This document shows positions 25,312 through 35,052 of a DNA stretch of 64,000 nt, piece by piece. This stretch comes from Pedobacter duraquae (lineage in GTDB: Bacteria > Bacteroidota > Bacteroidia > Sphingobacteriales > Sphingobacteriaceae). A program made the position numbers and the translations under genes. Each line of letters begins with the position of its first letter. Position 1 is the first letter of the stretch. The DNA is taken from positions 1,240,001 to 1,304,000 of the forward strand of contig NZ_SNWM01000001.1 of NCBI RefSeq assembly GCF_004362245.1, read 5' to 3'. The notes beneath the pieces are model-generated. The model was not told the DNA's origin and searched no databases. It saw only the letters and a program-made list of their open reading frames with translations.

Positions 25312-26409
25312 ATGAATCATTCAATTAAACATTATAGTTTCATCGCACTTTTGGGCACCGCCCTACTCCTACAGAGCTGCACTGAACATACTAAAGAGAC
25401 CCCTAAAGAAGAAAAATTCGTCGTAACAGATTCACTGCTCAAAAAACTGGTCATCGACACTGTCCAAGGTGCAAATAACAGATACGACCTGAGTTTCTCG
25501 GCTAAGATTACTGCCAATGAAGACAAGATGGCCAAAATATTCCCGATGGTGAGTGGATTGGTTCAGAATGTACCTGTCCACCTTGGCGACCGCGTAAGCA
25601 AGGGCCAGGTACTGGCAACAATGAGCAGCGCTGAGATGGCTGGTTTCGATAAGGAAGCCATCAGCTCTTCCGCGGATTTAAAAAATGCGCAACGCAGTGT
25701 TAAACTCGCCGAAGACATGTATAAAAGTGGCCTTTCATCAGCCCGGGAACTTGAACAGGCTCAGAATGACCTGACCATCAAACAAGCGGAATACAAAAGA
25801 AGCAATGCAATTCTTTCCCTCAACGGTGGAAATAAAAATGGCAGTTATGCTTTGCGCTCCCCTATTGATGGTTACGTTATCGAAAAGAATGTGAACAACA
25901 GTATGCAGGTGAGACCCGATAATAATCAGAATCTCTTTACTGTAGCTGACCTTTCAGATGTATGGGCAATGATCAATATTTACGAATCTGATATCTCGAA
26001 AGTTAAAGAAGGTGACGAGGTTGATATCTCAATCTTATCTTATCCTGATAAAAAATTTAGAGGGACTATCAGCAAGGTTTACAGTGTGCTCGACAATGAC
26101 AGCAAAGTGATGAACGCCCGTGTGGTGATCCACAACCCCGGACTGGAGCTGAAACCTGGAATGATGGCAACCGTACAGATCGCCGCCCAATCTGGCAGCA
26201 CACTGCCCGTTGTAAATGCCGACTGCCTGATTTTTGATAATGATAAGTATTACGTTGTTGTGCTGGATCCCGCAAAAAAGGTTCGGATTCAGGAAGTCGA
26301 GATCGGCAGAAAGTTCGAAGACAAAGCGTATATCAGCAAGGGATTAACGGCGGGAGACCGTGTGGTTGGCTCCAAGCAACTCTTCCTATATGAAAGCCTA
26401 AAACCATAA
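25312..26409 (+). CDS. RND efflux periplasmic adaptor (CzcB/HlyD-like) lipoprotein
   Basis: 365 aa. Lipoprotein signal ending LLLQSC with C23. Barrel-sandwich hybrid with GLVQNVPVHLGDRVSKGQVLATM, helical hairpin (about 112-165), a second lipoyl half (LRSPIDGYVIEKNVN), a beta-barrel (DLSDVWAMINIYESDISKVKEGDEVDI), and a membrane-proximal domain. It joins the TolC-like channel to the RND pump. The start at 25312 lies seven bases after the previous stop. Confidence 0.93.
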   Translation: MNHSIKHYSFIALLGTALLLQSCTEHTKETPKEEKFVVTDSLLKKLVIDTVQGANNRYDLSFSAKITANEDKMAKIFPMVSGLVQNVPVHLGDRVSKGQVLATMSSAEMAGFDKEAISSSADLKNAQRSVKLAEDMYKSGLSSARELEQAQNDLTIKQAEYKRSNAILSLNGGNKNGSYALRSPIDGYVIEKNVNNSMQVRPDNNQNLFTVADLSDVWAMINIYESDISKVKEGDEVDISILSYPDKKFRGTISKVYSVLDNDSKVMNARVVIHNPGLELKPGMMATVQIAAQSGSTLPVVNADCLIFDNDKYYVVVLDPAKKVRIQEVEIGRKFEDKAYISKGLTAGDRVVGSKQLFLYESLKP

Positions 26410-26441
26410 TTCAATTTCTTGCTTACTAAAAATCAACTGTA

Positions 26442-29400
26442 ATGAACAAGTTCATTAAATCGATCATAAACTTTGCCCTTAAGAATAAATATTTCGTGTT
26501 CTTTGCGACTTTCATTCTTATTCTTTCGGGCTATTTAAGTTTCAAACATACCACCATTGAGGCTTTTCCTGATGTAACAAATACCAATGTTACCATCATT
26601 ACCCAATGGCCGGGAAGAAGTGCCGAGGAGGTAGAAAAATTTGTAACCCGCCCTCTGGAGATTGCCATGAATCCCACAGAAAAAAGAACAAGTATCCGTT
26701 CTTCTTCCCTATTTGGACTCTCCATCGTAAAGGTCGCTTTTGAGGACGATGTAGACTATCAGTTTGCCAGGGTTCAGGTAAATAACCACCTGGACGATGC
26801 TGACTTGCCTGCCACGGCAAAAGCAGAAGTCCAACCCGCTACAGGACCTACAGGTGAGATCTTCAGGTATACACTTAAAAGTGACCAAAAATCTATCCGT
26901 GAACTCAAAACTTTACAGGACTGGGTGGTAGAGCGCGAACTGTTGTCAGTACCCGGCATCGCCGATGTAGTAAGTTTTGGTGGAGAGGTTAAAACCTATC
27001 AGATTACCGTAGACCCTCAAAAATCTATACAATATGGCGTTACCGCTACCGAACTCTATGATGCTGTATCAAAAAGCAATATCAATGTTGGCGGCGATGT
27101 AATTACACAAGCTGGCCAGGCTTACGTGGTTAGAGGTATTGGCGTACTCAACAATATCGATGAGATCAAGAATGTTGTTGTAGACAACTATAACGGCACT
27201 CCAGTATATGTTAAAACTATTGCCGAAGTAACAGAGGCTGCCCTTCCCCGCTTGGGGCAGGTTGGTCGCGATAACGATCCAGATGTTGTAGAAGGGATTG
27301 TAGTGATGCGGAAAGGTGAAAATCCGAGTGAGGTAATCCATGCGCTTAAAGATAAAATCCAGGATATCAACAACAATATTTTACCTGGAGACGTTAAGAT
27401 CAGTCCCTTTTACGACCGCGAGAAACTTGTAGATTTTGCTACACACACCGTAATGCATAATATGCTGGAGGGCATCATCTTTGTAACGCTGATCGTGTTC
27501 TTGTTTATGGCTGACTGGAGGACAACGCTAATCGTATCCATCATTATTCCGCTGGCCCTACTATTTGCATTTATCTGTCTGAAATTAAAAGGTATGTCGG
27601 CAAACCTCCTATCTATGGGAGCGATAGATTTCGGGATTATCATCGATGGTGCCGTCGTTATGGTGGAAGGGATCTTCGTAGCGCTGGATTTTAACGCCCA
27701 TAAGTTGGGCATGCAGAAATTCAATGGCATGAGTAAGCTGGGCATCATCAAGAAAGCTTGTCTGGAAAATGGTAAGGGCATTTTCTTTGCCAAGCTGATC
27801 ATCATCACCGGACTGCTTCCGATTTTCACTTTCGAGAAAGTAGAAGGCAAAATGTTCTCTCCTCTCGCATGGACGCTAAGCTTCGCTTTGTTGGGTGCAC
27901 TATTGTTGACCTTCACCCTGGTACCGGCGATGGCCAGTATATTGCTGAAGAAAAATGTAAAGGAGAAACACAACATCTTCCTTGAATTCATCACTAAGCT
28001 GGTGATGCGGATGTATGCTGCATGCTTCAGATCACGCAAACTGGTTTTCAGTCTGACACTGGTCGCATTGGTCATCGGGCTGTTCTCTTTCAAGTTCCTT
28101 GGAACAGAATTTCTGCCTACACTTGATGAAGGGTCGATTTATGTACGCGCCAGTGCACCTTTAAGTGTATCTCTGGATGAGACAAAGAAAATCTCCAACG
28201 AGATGCGAAAGATCTTCCTAAGCTTCGAAGAGGTAAAACAAGTGATGTCGCAGACCGGACGGCCTAACGACGGCACTGATGCCACTGGTTTCTACAATAT
28301 GGAGTTCCTGGTAGATATCTACCCGAAAGATGAGTGGAAACGTGGTGAGACAAAGGAACAATTGGTAGAACGCATGCAGGAGAAATTAAAAGGATTTCCT
28401 GGCATCAGCCTCAATTTTTCGCAACCAATATCAGACAACGTGGAAGAAGCAGTATCTGGTGTTAAGGGCTCCATTGTGGTTAAGATGTTTGGCAACGACT
28501 TCAATTACATTGAGAAAAAAGAAGAGAAGATCTTCAATATATTAAAGACCGTTAACGGAATAGAGGATTTGGGTATCTTGAGAAACCTGGGGCAGCCAGA
28601 ATTACAAATCAAGCTCGACCAAAGCAAGATGGCGTTGTATGGTGTGCGTACAGAAGATGCCAATTCCATTATTGAAATGGCTATTGGTGGCAAGGCAGCA
28701 ACGCAGATATATGAAGGAGAACGGAAGTTTGACCTCAGGATCAGGTATCCTGAAGATTTCAGAAATGATGAGGCTTCGATTGGCGCTTTACGGATCCCAA
28801 CACTTTCTGGAGCCAAAGTACCTTTGAGTGAGATCTCGACGATCGCCAAAATTACCGGGCCGAGTATTATTTATCGAGATAAACACGAGCGCTATGGTGC
28901 GATTAAGTTCTCCATTCGTGGAAGAGATATGGGAAGCACAATTGCCGAGGCACAAGCAAAGGTAAAAGCACAGATTGACATTCCTAAAGGATATAAGCTG
29001 GAGTGGGCGGGTGATTTCGAAAACCAGCAACGTGCTACAGCAAGGTTGAGCACTGCAGTTCCTATCAGCTTACTGTTGATCTTCTTCATCCTATTTGTCT
29101 TGTTTGGCAATATCAAAGATTCTCTCCTTGTACTCAACAATGTTCCTTTTGCCATGGTGGGCGGTATTCTCGCGCTATTGGCCACGGGGGTAAACTTCAA
29201 TATCTCTGCCGGTATCGGGTTTATCGCATTGTTTGGAATTTGTGTACAAAACGGGGTAATCCTGATCACCAGGTTTAAGAGTAATATCGCCGAACTCAAG
29301 CACCATCCGACCTGGACATTTGCCGATGCTGTAAAAGATGGAGTAGCTACCCGGATGCGTCCTGTAATTATGACAGCGATGATGGCGGCAATTGGCTTAA

Positions 29401-29585
29401 TGCCAGCAGCCCTGTCGACAGGAATTGGTTCAGAAGCTTCCAAACCTTTGGCCATTGTGGTGATTGGCGGACTTATTACCAATACACTGTTCAGCTTGTT
29501 TGTATATCCAATTGTATTTTACTGGGCATATCAGAAAAAAGCAAATCAATTGAAAAAAGTAATTACTGCTACAGAAGCAGAATAA
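26442..29585 (+). CDS. CzcA-like heavy-metal RND efflux pump
   Basis: 1047 aa inner-membrane proton antiporter, full length for the HME-RND family. Helix 1 is followed by FKHTTIEAFPDVTNTNVTI, and twelve helices flank two large periplasmic loops. Helix 4 carries IDFGIIIDGAVVMVEG, close to the DFGxxxDGAxxxVE motif of divalent-metal pumps (Zn, Co, Cd, Ni). The Cu/Ag type CusA has another pattern there, so divalent export is more likely. Last gene of the TolC-adaptor-pump operon. Confidence 0.95.
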   Translation: MNKFIKSIINFALKNKYFVFFATFILILSGYLSFKHTTIEAFPDVTNTNVTIITQWPGRSAEEVEKFVTRPLEIAMNPTEKRTSIRSSSLFGLSIVKVAFEDDVDYQFARVQVNNHLDDADLPATAKAEVQPATGPTGEIFRYTLKSDQKSIRELKTLQDWVVERELLSVPGIADVVSFGGEVKTYQITVDPQKSIQYGVTATELYDAVSKSNINVGGDVITQAGQAYVVRGIGVLNNIDEIKNVVVDNYNGTPVYVKTIAEVTEAALPRLGQVGRDNDPDVVEGIVVMRKGENPSEVIHALKDKIQDINNNILPGDVKISPFYDREKLVDFATHTVMHNMLEGIIFVTLIVFLFMADWRTTLIVSIIIPLALLFAFICLKLKGMSANLLSMGAIDFGIIIDGAVVMVEGIFVALDFNAHKLGMQKFNGMSKLGIIKKACLENGKGIFFAKLIIITGLLPIFTFEKVEGKMFSPLAWTLSFALLGALLLTFTLVPAMASILLKKNVKEKHNIFLEFITKLVMRMYAACFRSRKLVFSLTLVALVIGLFSFKFLGTEFLPTLDEGSIYVRASAPLSVSLDETKKISNEMRKIFLSFEEVKQVMSQTGRPNDGTDATGFYNMEFLVDIYPKDEWKRGETKEQLVERMQEKLKGFPGISLNFSQPISDNVEEAVSGVKGSIVVKMFGNDFNYIEKKEEKIFNILKTVNGIEDLGILRNLGQPELQIKLDQSKMALYGVRTEDANSIIEMAIGGKAATQIYEGERKFDLRIRYPEDFRNDEASIGALRIPTLSGAKVPLSEISTIAKITGPSIIYRDKHERYGAIKFSIRGRDMGSTIAEAQAKVKAQIDIPKGYKLEWAGDFENQQRATARLSTAVPISLLLIFFILFVLFGNIKDSLLVLNNVPFAMVGGILALLATGVNFNISAGIGFIALFGICVQNGVILITRFKSNIAELKHHPTWTFADAVKDGVATRMRPVIMTAMMAAIGLMPAALSTGIGSEASKPLAIVVIGGLITNTLFSLFVYPIVFYWAYQKKANQLKKVITATEAE

Positions 29586-29727
29586 ATAAGGCAGGGTTAA
29601 ATATCCGGGCCTGTATAGGGAAGATAGTTTTTTTAGTTTCCGTGGTTGGGTTAGTGTTTTTAGGGGCGTTCAGAGAATTGGCAGATTTTTTGGACGTTCC
29701 CTCTAAACACGTTTTTATTAAGCAGCT

Positions 29728-30459
29728 ATGCCCGAAGGACCTATTATTTTAATTCTCAAAGAAGAAATCGATGCGTTGCATCTTATCGGAAAAAAAGTAC
29801 TGCGCATAGACGGAACGAACAAGATCGATGCTGATCGCCTTATCGGACAGCAGTTGAAGGCTGTGAAGACTTATGGAAAGAACTTTTTGCTTTGCTTTGG
29901 AGACTTCACCTTACGGGTGCATTTGATGATGTTTGGCACCTATCTGCTCAACGAAGAGAAAAGCACCAAACTTCAGCTCAGTCTACAGTTTGAGGGCGCC
30001 ACAATAAATTTCTATACCACCTCGCTTAAAATTATTGAAGAAAATCTGGACGAGGTGTTTGACTGGACAACAGATATCATGTCTGAAAAATGGGATGCTA
30101 AGCTGGCTTTAAAAAAGGTTACCGAACATCCTAAAGCTATTATCGCTGACCTGTTGCTGGATCAGGATATTTTTACCGGTGCCGGCAATATCATAAAAAA
30201 TGAGGCGCTATACCGTGCCGAAATTCATCCTTTAAGTAAAGTTTCAGCTATTCCGGAAAAGAAATTGAAGGAGTTGATTAAAGAAGTGAGAGATTTTAGC
30301 TTTGATTTCCTGAAATGGAAAAAGGCCAACGTCCTGAAAAGGCACCTGGATGTATACGAGCAAAAAAACAAGAGTCATCCACAGGTTGTGAAGGAATACC
30401 TGGGAAAAGGAAAAAGAGGAACCTATATCTGGCCGGAAAAACAGCACTTATATGTTTAA
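29728..30459 (+). CDS. Fpg/Nei-family DNA glycosylase without zinc-finger cysteines
   Basis: 243 aa. N-terminus MPEGP with catalytic P2 and E3, then HLMMFGTYLL and a helix-two-turn-helix (ILDQDIFTGAGNIIKNEALYRAEIHPLS). The C-terminal finger region KGKRGTYIWPEKQ has the usual Gly-Arg-Thr and Gln of the finger but none of its four Cys; apart from one Cys in the N-domain, no cysteine is left. Such zincless fingers are known in NEIL1. It removes oxidised bases and cuts the abasic strand. Substrate range unknown. Confidence 0.88.
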   Translation: MPEGPIILILKEEIDALHLIGKKVLRIDGTNKIDADRLIGQQLKAVKTYGKNFLLCFGDFTLRVHLMMFGTYLLNEEKSTKLQLSLQFEGATINFYTTSLKIIEENLDEVFDWTTDIMSEKWDAKLALKKVTEHPKAIIADLLLDQDIFTGAGNIIKNEALYRAEIHPLSKVSAIPEKKLKELIKEVRDFSFDFLKWKKANVLKRHLDVYEQKNKSHPQVVKEYLGKGKRGTYIWPEKQHLYV

Positions 30460-30563
30460 ACGCACATCGCATTGAACATGGGTTGTAAGATTGTTGCTAT
30501 TTGATTTGCATAATTGTCGATTATTTATCCCTATCTTACAGCACATTATAAGAACCAAAAATA

Positions 30564-31610
30564 TTGCCACTATTAGATTATGTGCTTCAGGAGCCATCCT
30601 ATGGATGGAAGTGCGAAAAAGGGATCCTGATCAAACCTACCAACAAACAAATTTTTACTGAGTTTTTTTCCCGGTTAAACGTTTTTAAAGACAGAAAAAA
30701 CTGGCTTCCATTCTTCAGCTGGCTGAAGGTATTGTGCCTGATTCCATTTTTCTTCGTGTTTGTTTTCCAATTTTTTAATGTGTGGACAGTAGCTGCGGCT
30801 TTTGTTTACAGCATGATTATCATGGGTACCCACGGTACCATCTGGCATCATCGGTATTGCACCCATGGTGCCTACAGATTTAAGAACAACTTCTGGAGAT
30901 TCTTTACACAGAACCTGACCATTAACGTAATTCCGGAAGAGATTTATGTGGTTTCACATCATGTACACCACGCGAAGTCAGATCAGCCGGGCGACCCATA
31001 TAATGCTTCGGCAGGATTTCTATATTGCTTTCTGGCTGATGTAAACCACCAGCCTATTGCTAAAAACCTGAACAAGGCCGACTATTCCAGACTTACCTCT
31101 TTGATGAAACATACGGGTGTTAAACCAAATACCTATACGCAGTATTTGAAATGGGGTTCTATCGTAAATCCAAACAGAGCTATCCTAAGTTGGGTGTTGA
31201 ACTGGAGTTTCTGGTATCTGGCATTCTACCTAATTGGTGGGCACGCATTGGCCTGTACTTTATTCGGTGCTGCCGGATTCTGGGCAGTTGGCGTACGTAC
31301 CTTTAACTACGAAGGACACGGGAAAGGCGAAGATAAGCGCAAAGAAGGAACTGATCACAACACCAAGGATATGTCTATCAATCAGATCTGGCCGGGCATT
31401 GTTGCCGGCGAGTGGCATAATAACCATCACTTATATCCAAAAAGTGCCAGAAGTGGTTTTAAACCACATCAGGTAGACATTGCCTGGTATTACATCCTGT
31501 TGATGCACAAATTGGGTGCAATCAGTTCCGTTAAAGATTCAAAGAAAGATTTTTACGCAAAGTATTATCTTCCGCAGCAGCAATTAAAAAAGGAGCTGGT
31601 TAGGATCTAA
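30564..31610 (+). CDS. Membrane fatty-acid desaturase
   Basis: 348 aa. Three His boxes: HHRYCTH (about 97-103), HHVHHAK (about 133-139) and HNNHH (about 287-291), which hold the di-iron centre of acyl desaturases of the delta-9 class; helices lie between. It introduces a double bond into acyl chains and so adjusts membrane fluidity. No ATG is available near the start; a TTG at 30564 or a GTG at 30582 must serve, with TTG giving MPLLDYVLQEPSYGW. Its stop overlaps the stop of the convergent peptidase gene (CTAA). Confidence 0.9.
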   Translation: MPLLDYVLQEPSYGWKCEKGILIKPTNKQIFTEFFSRLNVFKDRKNWLPFFSWLKVLCLIPFFFVFVFQFFNVWTVAAAFVYSMIIMGTHGTIWHHRYCTHGAYRFKNNFWRFFTQNLTINVIPEEIYVVSHHVHHAKSDQPGDPYNASAGFLYCFLADVNHQPIAKNLNKADYSRLTSLMKHTGVKPNTYTQYLKWGSIVNPNRAILSWVLNWSFWYLAFYLIGGHALACTLFGAAGFWAVGVRTFNYEGHGKGEDKRKEGTDHNTKDMSINQIWPGIVAGEWHNNHHLYPKSARSGFKPHQVDIAWYYILLMHKLGAISSVKDSKKDFYAKYYLPQQQLKKELVRI

Positions 31611-33070
31611 TCCTTCCAGCGCCACTCACCTGCTATTTTAAGCGGGGTTTCTAAATTGTTCTGTTGTAAAAACAACTTTACCTCTTCATCAGTCTGAGGT
31701 TTTACAGGTATGGTTGATGTATTAGCCAAAGCATAAGTAAGCATGGCACTGTAACGCACGGTATTTTTCAAGCCCTGCTCATCTACCAGTTTAAAGCTAT
31801 CTCCATTGGAGTGATAATAGGGTCCGGAGTTATTTGGCAATCTCCCGCCTGTGCCACCACCTGTTGGAATTCCCTGTAACATGAATGGCTGGTGGTCACT
31901 ATGCAACCCTGCGCCAGCGGAGAATACATTTTTAAATCCTGTATCCAGCTTCACAATATCAGCACCCCATGATTTGAAGAGTGGCTCCATTTCTTTACGA
32001 CTGGTGCTAAAACCTTTTGGATCGTTTGTCATATCATAGTTCAGCATAAAGCGAACTTTAGATAAGCTATGTGATTTTTCAGCATCTTCTACATACGCTT
32101 TAGAACCTAGCAAGCCTTGCTCCTCACCCATAAATAAGACAAACTCTACAGTGCGTTTCGGTTTCAGATTTAGTTTTTTAAAGGTCCTCGCCATGTCGAT
32201 CACCGCGAAAGAGCCAATTCCATTGTCAATAGCTCCGGTAGCAAGATCCCAACTATCCAGGTGACCGCCAACAACGATTTTCTCATCAGGTAGTTCAGAG
32301 CCTTTTATAGTTGCAATAACATTTCGCGCTTTGATCATACCAGAGAAATTTGTCATCTGAAGACTTGCGAACTGTTTTTCGGCTTTTAGCTGTTCCTTAA
32401 TACGCATTCCATTTTCCAATCCAATACATACCGCAGGAATCGGAATCAACTTGCCCGTAACAGATGCAGTACCGGTAAGTAACACATCGTTAGGTACTGT
32501 ATTGATGATAACTACACCAATAGCCCCATATTTTGTTGCTATCGCGGTTTTTTCTGAGCGGTGCAAACTTCTTGTACCTGCTGGTGAGCCCGGCAATACG
32601 CCCAGATAAATCAACGCAATTTTACCTTTTACCCTTGCAGGATCCGCAGTGTAATCGGCCTCCAGCCCATTACCCATATCCACAAGCTCGCCCTTTACAT
32701 CAGCTTTCACAGGAGAATGTGCAAGGGTAACTGCGTTTACAGGTTGCAGACTATTTTGAAGACCTATTTTAACATCAATGCTGATGCGGCTCCATCCTTC
32801 AACTTCAAAAGGCTGGTAGCGTACTGACAAGCCGTAAGATTTCAGGAGGTTATATACGTAAGTCTCTGCTTTAGAGCCGTTTTCTGACCCCGTTAAACGA
32901 TGACCGATAGTTTCGGTCGCATTTTTCAGGTTTCCATACGCTGCAGAACTGCTTTGTACTTCTGAATTGATTTTGCCGAAATCGCTGGCGAAGTTATCCT
33001 GGGCCTGAGCCGGGTAAACTTGACTGAGTGCAGCAAGAAGTGCTATGCTGACTGGAGTGATTAGTTTCAT
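31607..33070 (-). CDS. Secreted M28-family zinc aminopeptidase
   Basis: 487 aa. Signal peptide 1-24 ending AQAQ. A PA-type inserted domain (about 140-245) precedes the catalytic domain, which carries GGHLDSWDLATGAIDNG (H, D), GEEQGLLGS (catalytic E and metal E), the NYDMTND Asp and SDHQPF (H). Resembles carboxypeptidase Q/aminopeptidase of M28. It probably trims peptides in the periplasm. The start at 33070 matches the signal peptide and a TATATTTG -7 element just upstream. Confidence 0.92.
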   Translation of the reverse strand: MKLITPVSIALLAALSQVYPAQAQDNFASDFGKINSEVQSSSAAYGNLKNATETIGHRLTGSENGSKAETYVYNLLKSYGLSVRYQPFEVEGWSRISIDVKIGLQNSLQPVNAVTLAHSPVKADVKGELVDMGNGLEADYTADPARVKGKIALIYLGVLPGSPAGTRSLHRSEKTAIATKYGAIGVVIINTVPNDVLLTGTASVTGKLIPIPAVCIGLENGMRIKEQLKAEKQFASLQMTNFSGMIKARNVIATIKGSELPDEKIVVGGHLDSWDLATGAIDNGIGSFAVIDMARTFKKLNLKPKRTVEFVLFMGEEQGLLGSKAYVEDAEKSHSLSKVRFMLNYDMTNDPKGFSTSRKEMEPLFKSWGADIVKLDTGFKNVFSAGAGLHSDHQPFMLQGIPTGGGTGGRLPNNSGPYYHSNGDSFKLVDEQGLKNTVRYSAMLTYALANTSTIPVKPQTDEEVKLFLQQNNLETPLKIAGEWRWKD

Positions 33071-33089
33071 AATGAGTTTTAGGTTCAAC

Positions 33090-33097
33090 CAAATATA
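33090..33097 (-). promoter_or_regulatory. Bacteroidota -7 element of the M28 peptidase gene
   Basis: CAAATATA on +, reading TATATTTG on -, 19 bases before the ATG. Confidence 0.55.
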
Positions 33098-33147
33098 AAA
33101 AAAACCTTTGATCCTGATCACTGTTAATAAGGTATAAATAGAATCTT

Positions 33148-33324
33148 ATGAATGCTTTTTTCAAAACAATAATTGCCGGATGGGGTGCAAAGAAACTGGG
33201 TGGCGGTTGCCTTTCCACAATTGTAATTTTTGTACTGATCTATGTCGCACTGGGGAAATGTAATAACAAACCCGCACAACCGCGCGCAAACAATATCGGG
33301 CACACCATTGAGAAACGCGGATAA
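33148..33324 (+). CDS. 58-aa single-helix membrane protein
   Basis: MNAFFKTIIAGWGAKKLGGGC begins a protein with one hydrophobic helix (about 21-36), then a short basic tail with CNNKPAQPRANN. It lies 11 bases before the next + gene. Composition and position are those of a real small gene; no family recognised. A lipoprotein-like reading is not supported, as the Cys at 21 lacks a lipobox. Confidence 0.6.
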   Translation: MNAFFKTIIAGWGAKKLGGGCLSTIVIFVLIYVALGKCNNKPAQPRANNIGHTIEKRG

Positions 33325-33335
33325 AAAAATATATT

Positions 33336-33581
33336 ATGGCAGAACTGAGCACACACAATCCTGAATTTGATATTGACGTATCCATTCAGGGCACATCAAA
33401 AACCATTCATGTTAAACCTGATGAGACCTCTGATGGTGTAGAATATTATATCTGTTTTGAAGGCGATGAGCAGATCAGTCAGATTAGACTGGAAGGCAAG
33501 GACACCTGGGCTCAGCTTTGGGGCGACCTTTCTGATACCGAAGTTCAGGAACTGGGCAAGGCAATAACAAATCACAAATAA
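33336..33581 (+). CDS. Small conserved hypothetical protein
   Basis: 81 aa, acidic, soluble, beta-rich (DIDVSIQGTSKTIHVKPDETSD, YYICFEGDEQISQIRLEG) with a C-terminal helix. No signal or catalytic motif; function unknown. It sits three bases before the SRPBCC gene and after the 58-aa membrane protein, probably one operon. Confidence 0.65.
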   Translation: MAELSTHNPEFDIDVSIQGTSKTIHVKPDETSDGVEYYICFEGDEQISQIRLEGKDTWAQLWGDLSDTEVQELGKAITNHK

Positions 33582-33584
33582 ACT

Positions 33585-34280
33585 ATGAAACTGCATCCGG
33601 AGCATTTAAACGCCAGATCAGGCGATTTCTCGATTCAAAAAAGCTATCACCAGAATGTAGGACTTTCTGAAAGACTGGTCTCTGTGTTTCTTGGCGGCAT
33701 GCTGATCCGTTCAGGCTTAAAGAACCCCTTAAAGCCAAAGCTATTATACGGCGCCTATTTAGCTTATCGTGGTTTCACTGGCAAATGCCTGGTTTACGAT
33801 CAGTTGGGCATTGATGCCCGCAAGGCACATGCAGTAAATGTAAGGGGCGAATTTGATATAGACCTTCCTCCGAACGAGGTGTACGCGCACTGGAGAAATC
33901 TGAACAACCTCCCCGGCAGCATCCAGCGACTGCTTAACGTGGAGATGGTAGACGAACATCTATCTACCTGGAGAAGTAATGTACTTGGTAATATGTTTAC
34001 CTTAAAGTGGGAAGCAGAAATTGTTAAAGACGAGCCGGGTCGCCTGATTGGCTGGAGGGCTGTAGAAGGTTCCTTGTTTCATCATGTGGGCCGTGTGGAA
34101 TTTGAAAACAATATATCCGGAGGAACAACGCTTAAGATTGTCCTTTCTTATCACCCCCCATTGGGCGGTGTTGGCTTCGGCCTTTCCAAGGCTTTAAGTC
34201 CATACTTTGAACATCTGTTGCAAAAAGAAATTAAGAATTTCAAATACCAGATTGAGCATAAGACACCGAGCTACCGCTAG
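33585..34280 (+). CDS. DUF2892-like membrane segment fused to SRPBCC (polyketide-cyclase-like) domain
   Basis: 231 aa. Residues about 25-75 (QNVGLSERLVSVFLGGMLIRSGL, YGAYLAYRGFTGKC) resemble the YgaP-type membrane domain DUF2892; residues about 85-225 are an SRPBCC lipid-binding fold (VRGEFDIDLPPNEVYAHWRNLNNLPG, RLIGWRAVEGSLFHHVGRVEFE). Fusions like this are common in bacteria. The pocket could hold a lipid or hydrophobic ligand; function unknown. Confidence 0.85.
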   Translation: MKLHPEHLNARSGDFSIQKSYHQNVGLSERLVSVFLGGMLIRSGLKNPLKPKLLYGAYLAYRGFTGKCLVYDQLGIDARKAHAVNVRGEFDIDLPPNEVYAHWRNLNNLPGSIQRLLNVEMVDEHLSTWRSNVLGNMFTLKWEAEIVKDEPGRLIGWRAVEGSLFHHVGRVEFENNISGGTTLKIVLSYHPPLGGVGFGLSKALSPYFEHLLQKEIKNFKYQIEHKTPSYR

Positions 34281-34282
34281 GA

Positions 34283-35020
34283 TTATTTATCTCTGATCAA
34301 TTTAAAGAATTCATCTCTGTAAGTTTCCCCTATAGGGATGGATTGTTCTGCAATGTATATTGTGTTTCCATCTACCATCCTGATCTTATCTAAAGCAACA
34401 ATATAAGACTTATGCACCCGATAAAAAGGTGGTTGTGGCAATTGCGTTTCCAGATCACGAAGGCTTTGGTACGTAACCAACCGCTGATCCGAGGTATAAA
34501 CAGAAATATAATTCTTTAATCCCTCTACATAAAGAATATCCTCATAGTTTACTTTCAGGAATTTATTCTTACTCTCTCCTTTTATAAACATATAGTCGGC
34601 CGCCGCCTTAGACGAAGCTGGCTCCAGGTTTTCAACTGCTGCCGTGCTCGTATTAGTTTGCACCGGCTCAATCAACGCCTGTGCTTTAGTTACAGCCTTA
34701 TAAAAACGTTCAAAAGGAATAGGTTTCAATAGATAATCTATGACGTCGAGTTCAAAACCATCAAGCGCGTACTCAGGATATGCCGTTGTCAGGATAACCT
34801 TGCATTTATTACCGCAAATCTTCAAAAATTGAAGCCCTGTTAGTTCTGGCATTTGGATATCAAGGAATACAAGATCGACTTTTCCGTCCTGTATCAATCC
34901 AAGTGCTTCAAAAGGATTTGTAGTTGTGCCAACAAGTTCAAGAAAAGGAATTCTCTTAATATATGTGGCCAGAATTTCGGAAGCGTAGGCCTCATCATCA
35001 ACAGCTATACAACGGATCAT
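34283..35020 (-). CDS. LytTR-family response regulator
   Basis: 245 aa. Receiver 1-118 (VDDE, phospho-acceptor D54 in FLDIQMPEL, Lys at KPI). A linker about 120-145, then a LytTR DNA-binding domain (about 148-245: YEDILYVEGLKNYISVYT, FYRVHKSYIVALDKI). The kinase is just upstream on the same strand, 32 bases apart. LytTR proteins bind 9-bp direct repeats about 21 bases apart; one such pair lies upstream of the divergent outer-membrane gene. Confidence 0.94.
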   Translation of the reverse strand: MIRCIAVDDEAYASEILATYIKRIPFLELVGTTTNPFEALGLIQDGKVDLVFLDIQMPELTGLQFLKICGNKCKVILTTAYPEYALDGFELDVIDYLLKPIPFERFYKAVTKAQALIEPVQTNTSTAAVENLEPASSKAAADYMFIKGESKNKFLKVNYEDILYVEGLKNYISVYTSDQRLVTYQSLRDLETQLPQPPFYRVHKSYIVALDKIRMVDGNTIYIAEQSIPIGETYRDEFFKLIRDK

Positions 35021-35052
35021 CTTAATAAATATTTCTGAAGCTAAATTGCAAA

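Noticed and set aside
27410..28093. Long open frame antisense to the CzcA-like pump (and another at 28892-29482)
   Set aside because: They lie wholly inside a strong RND gene, have Ser/Ile-rich unstructured products and no promoter or homologue pattern.
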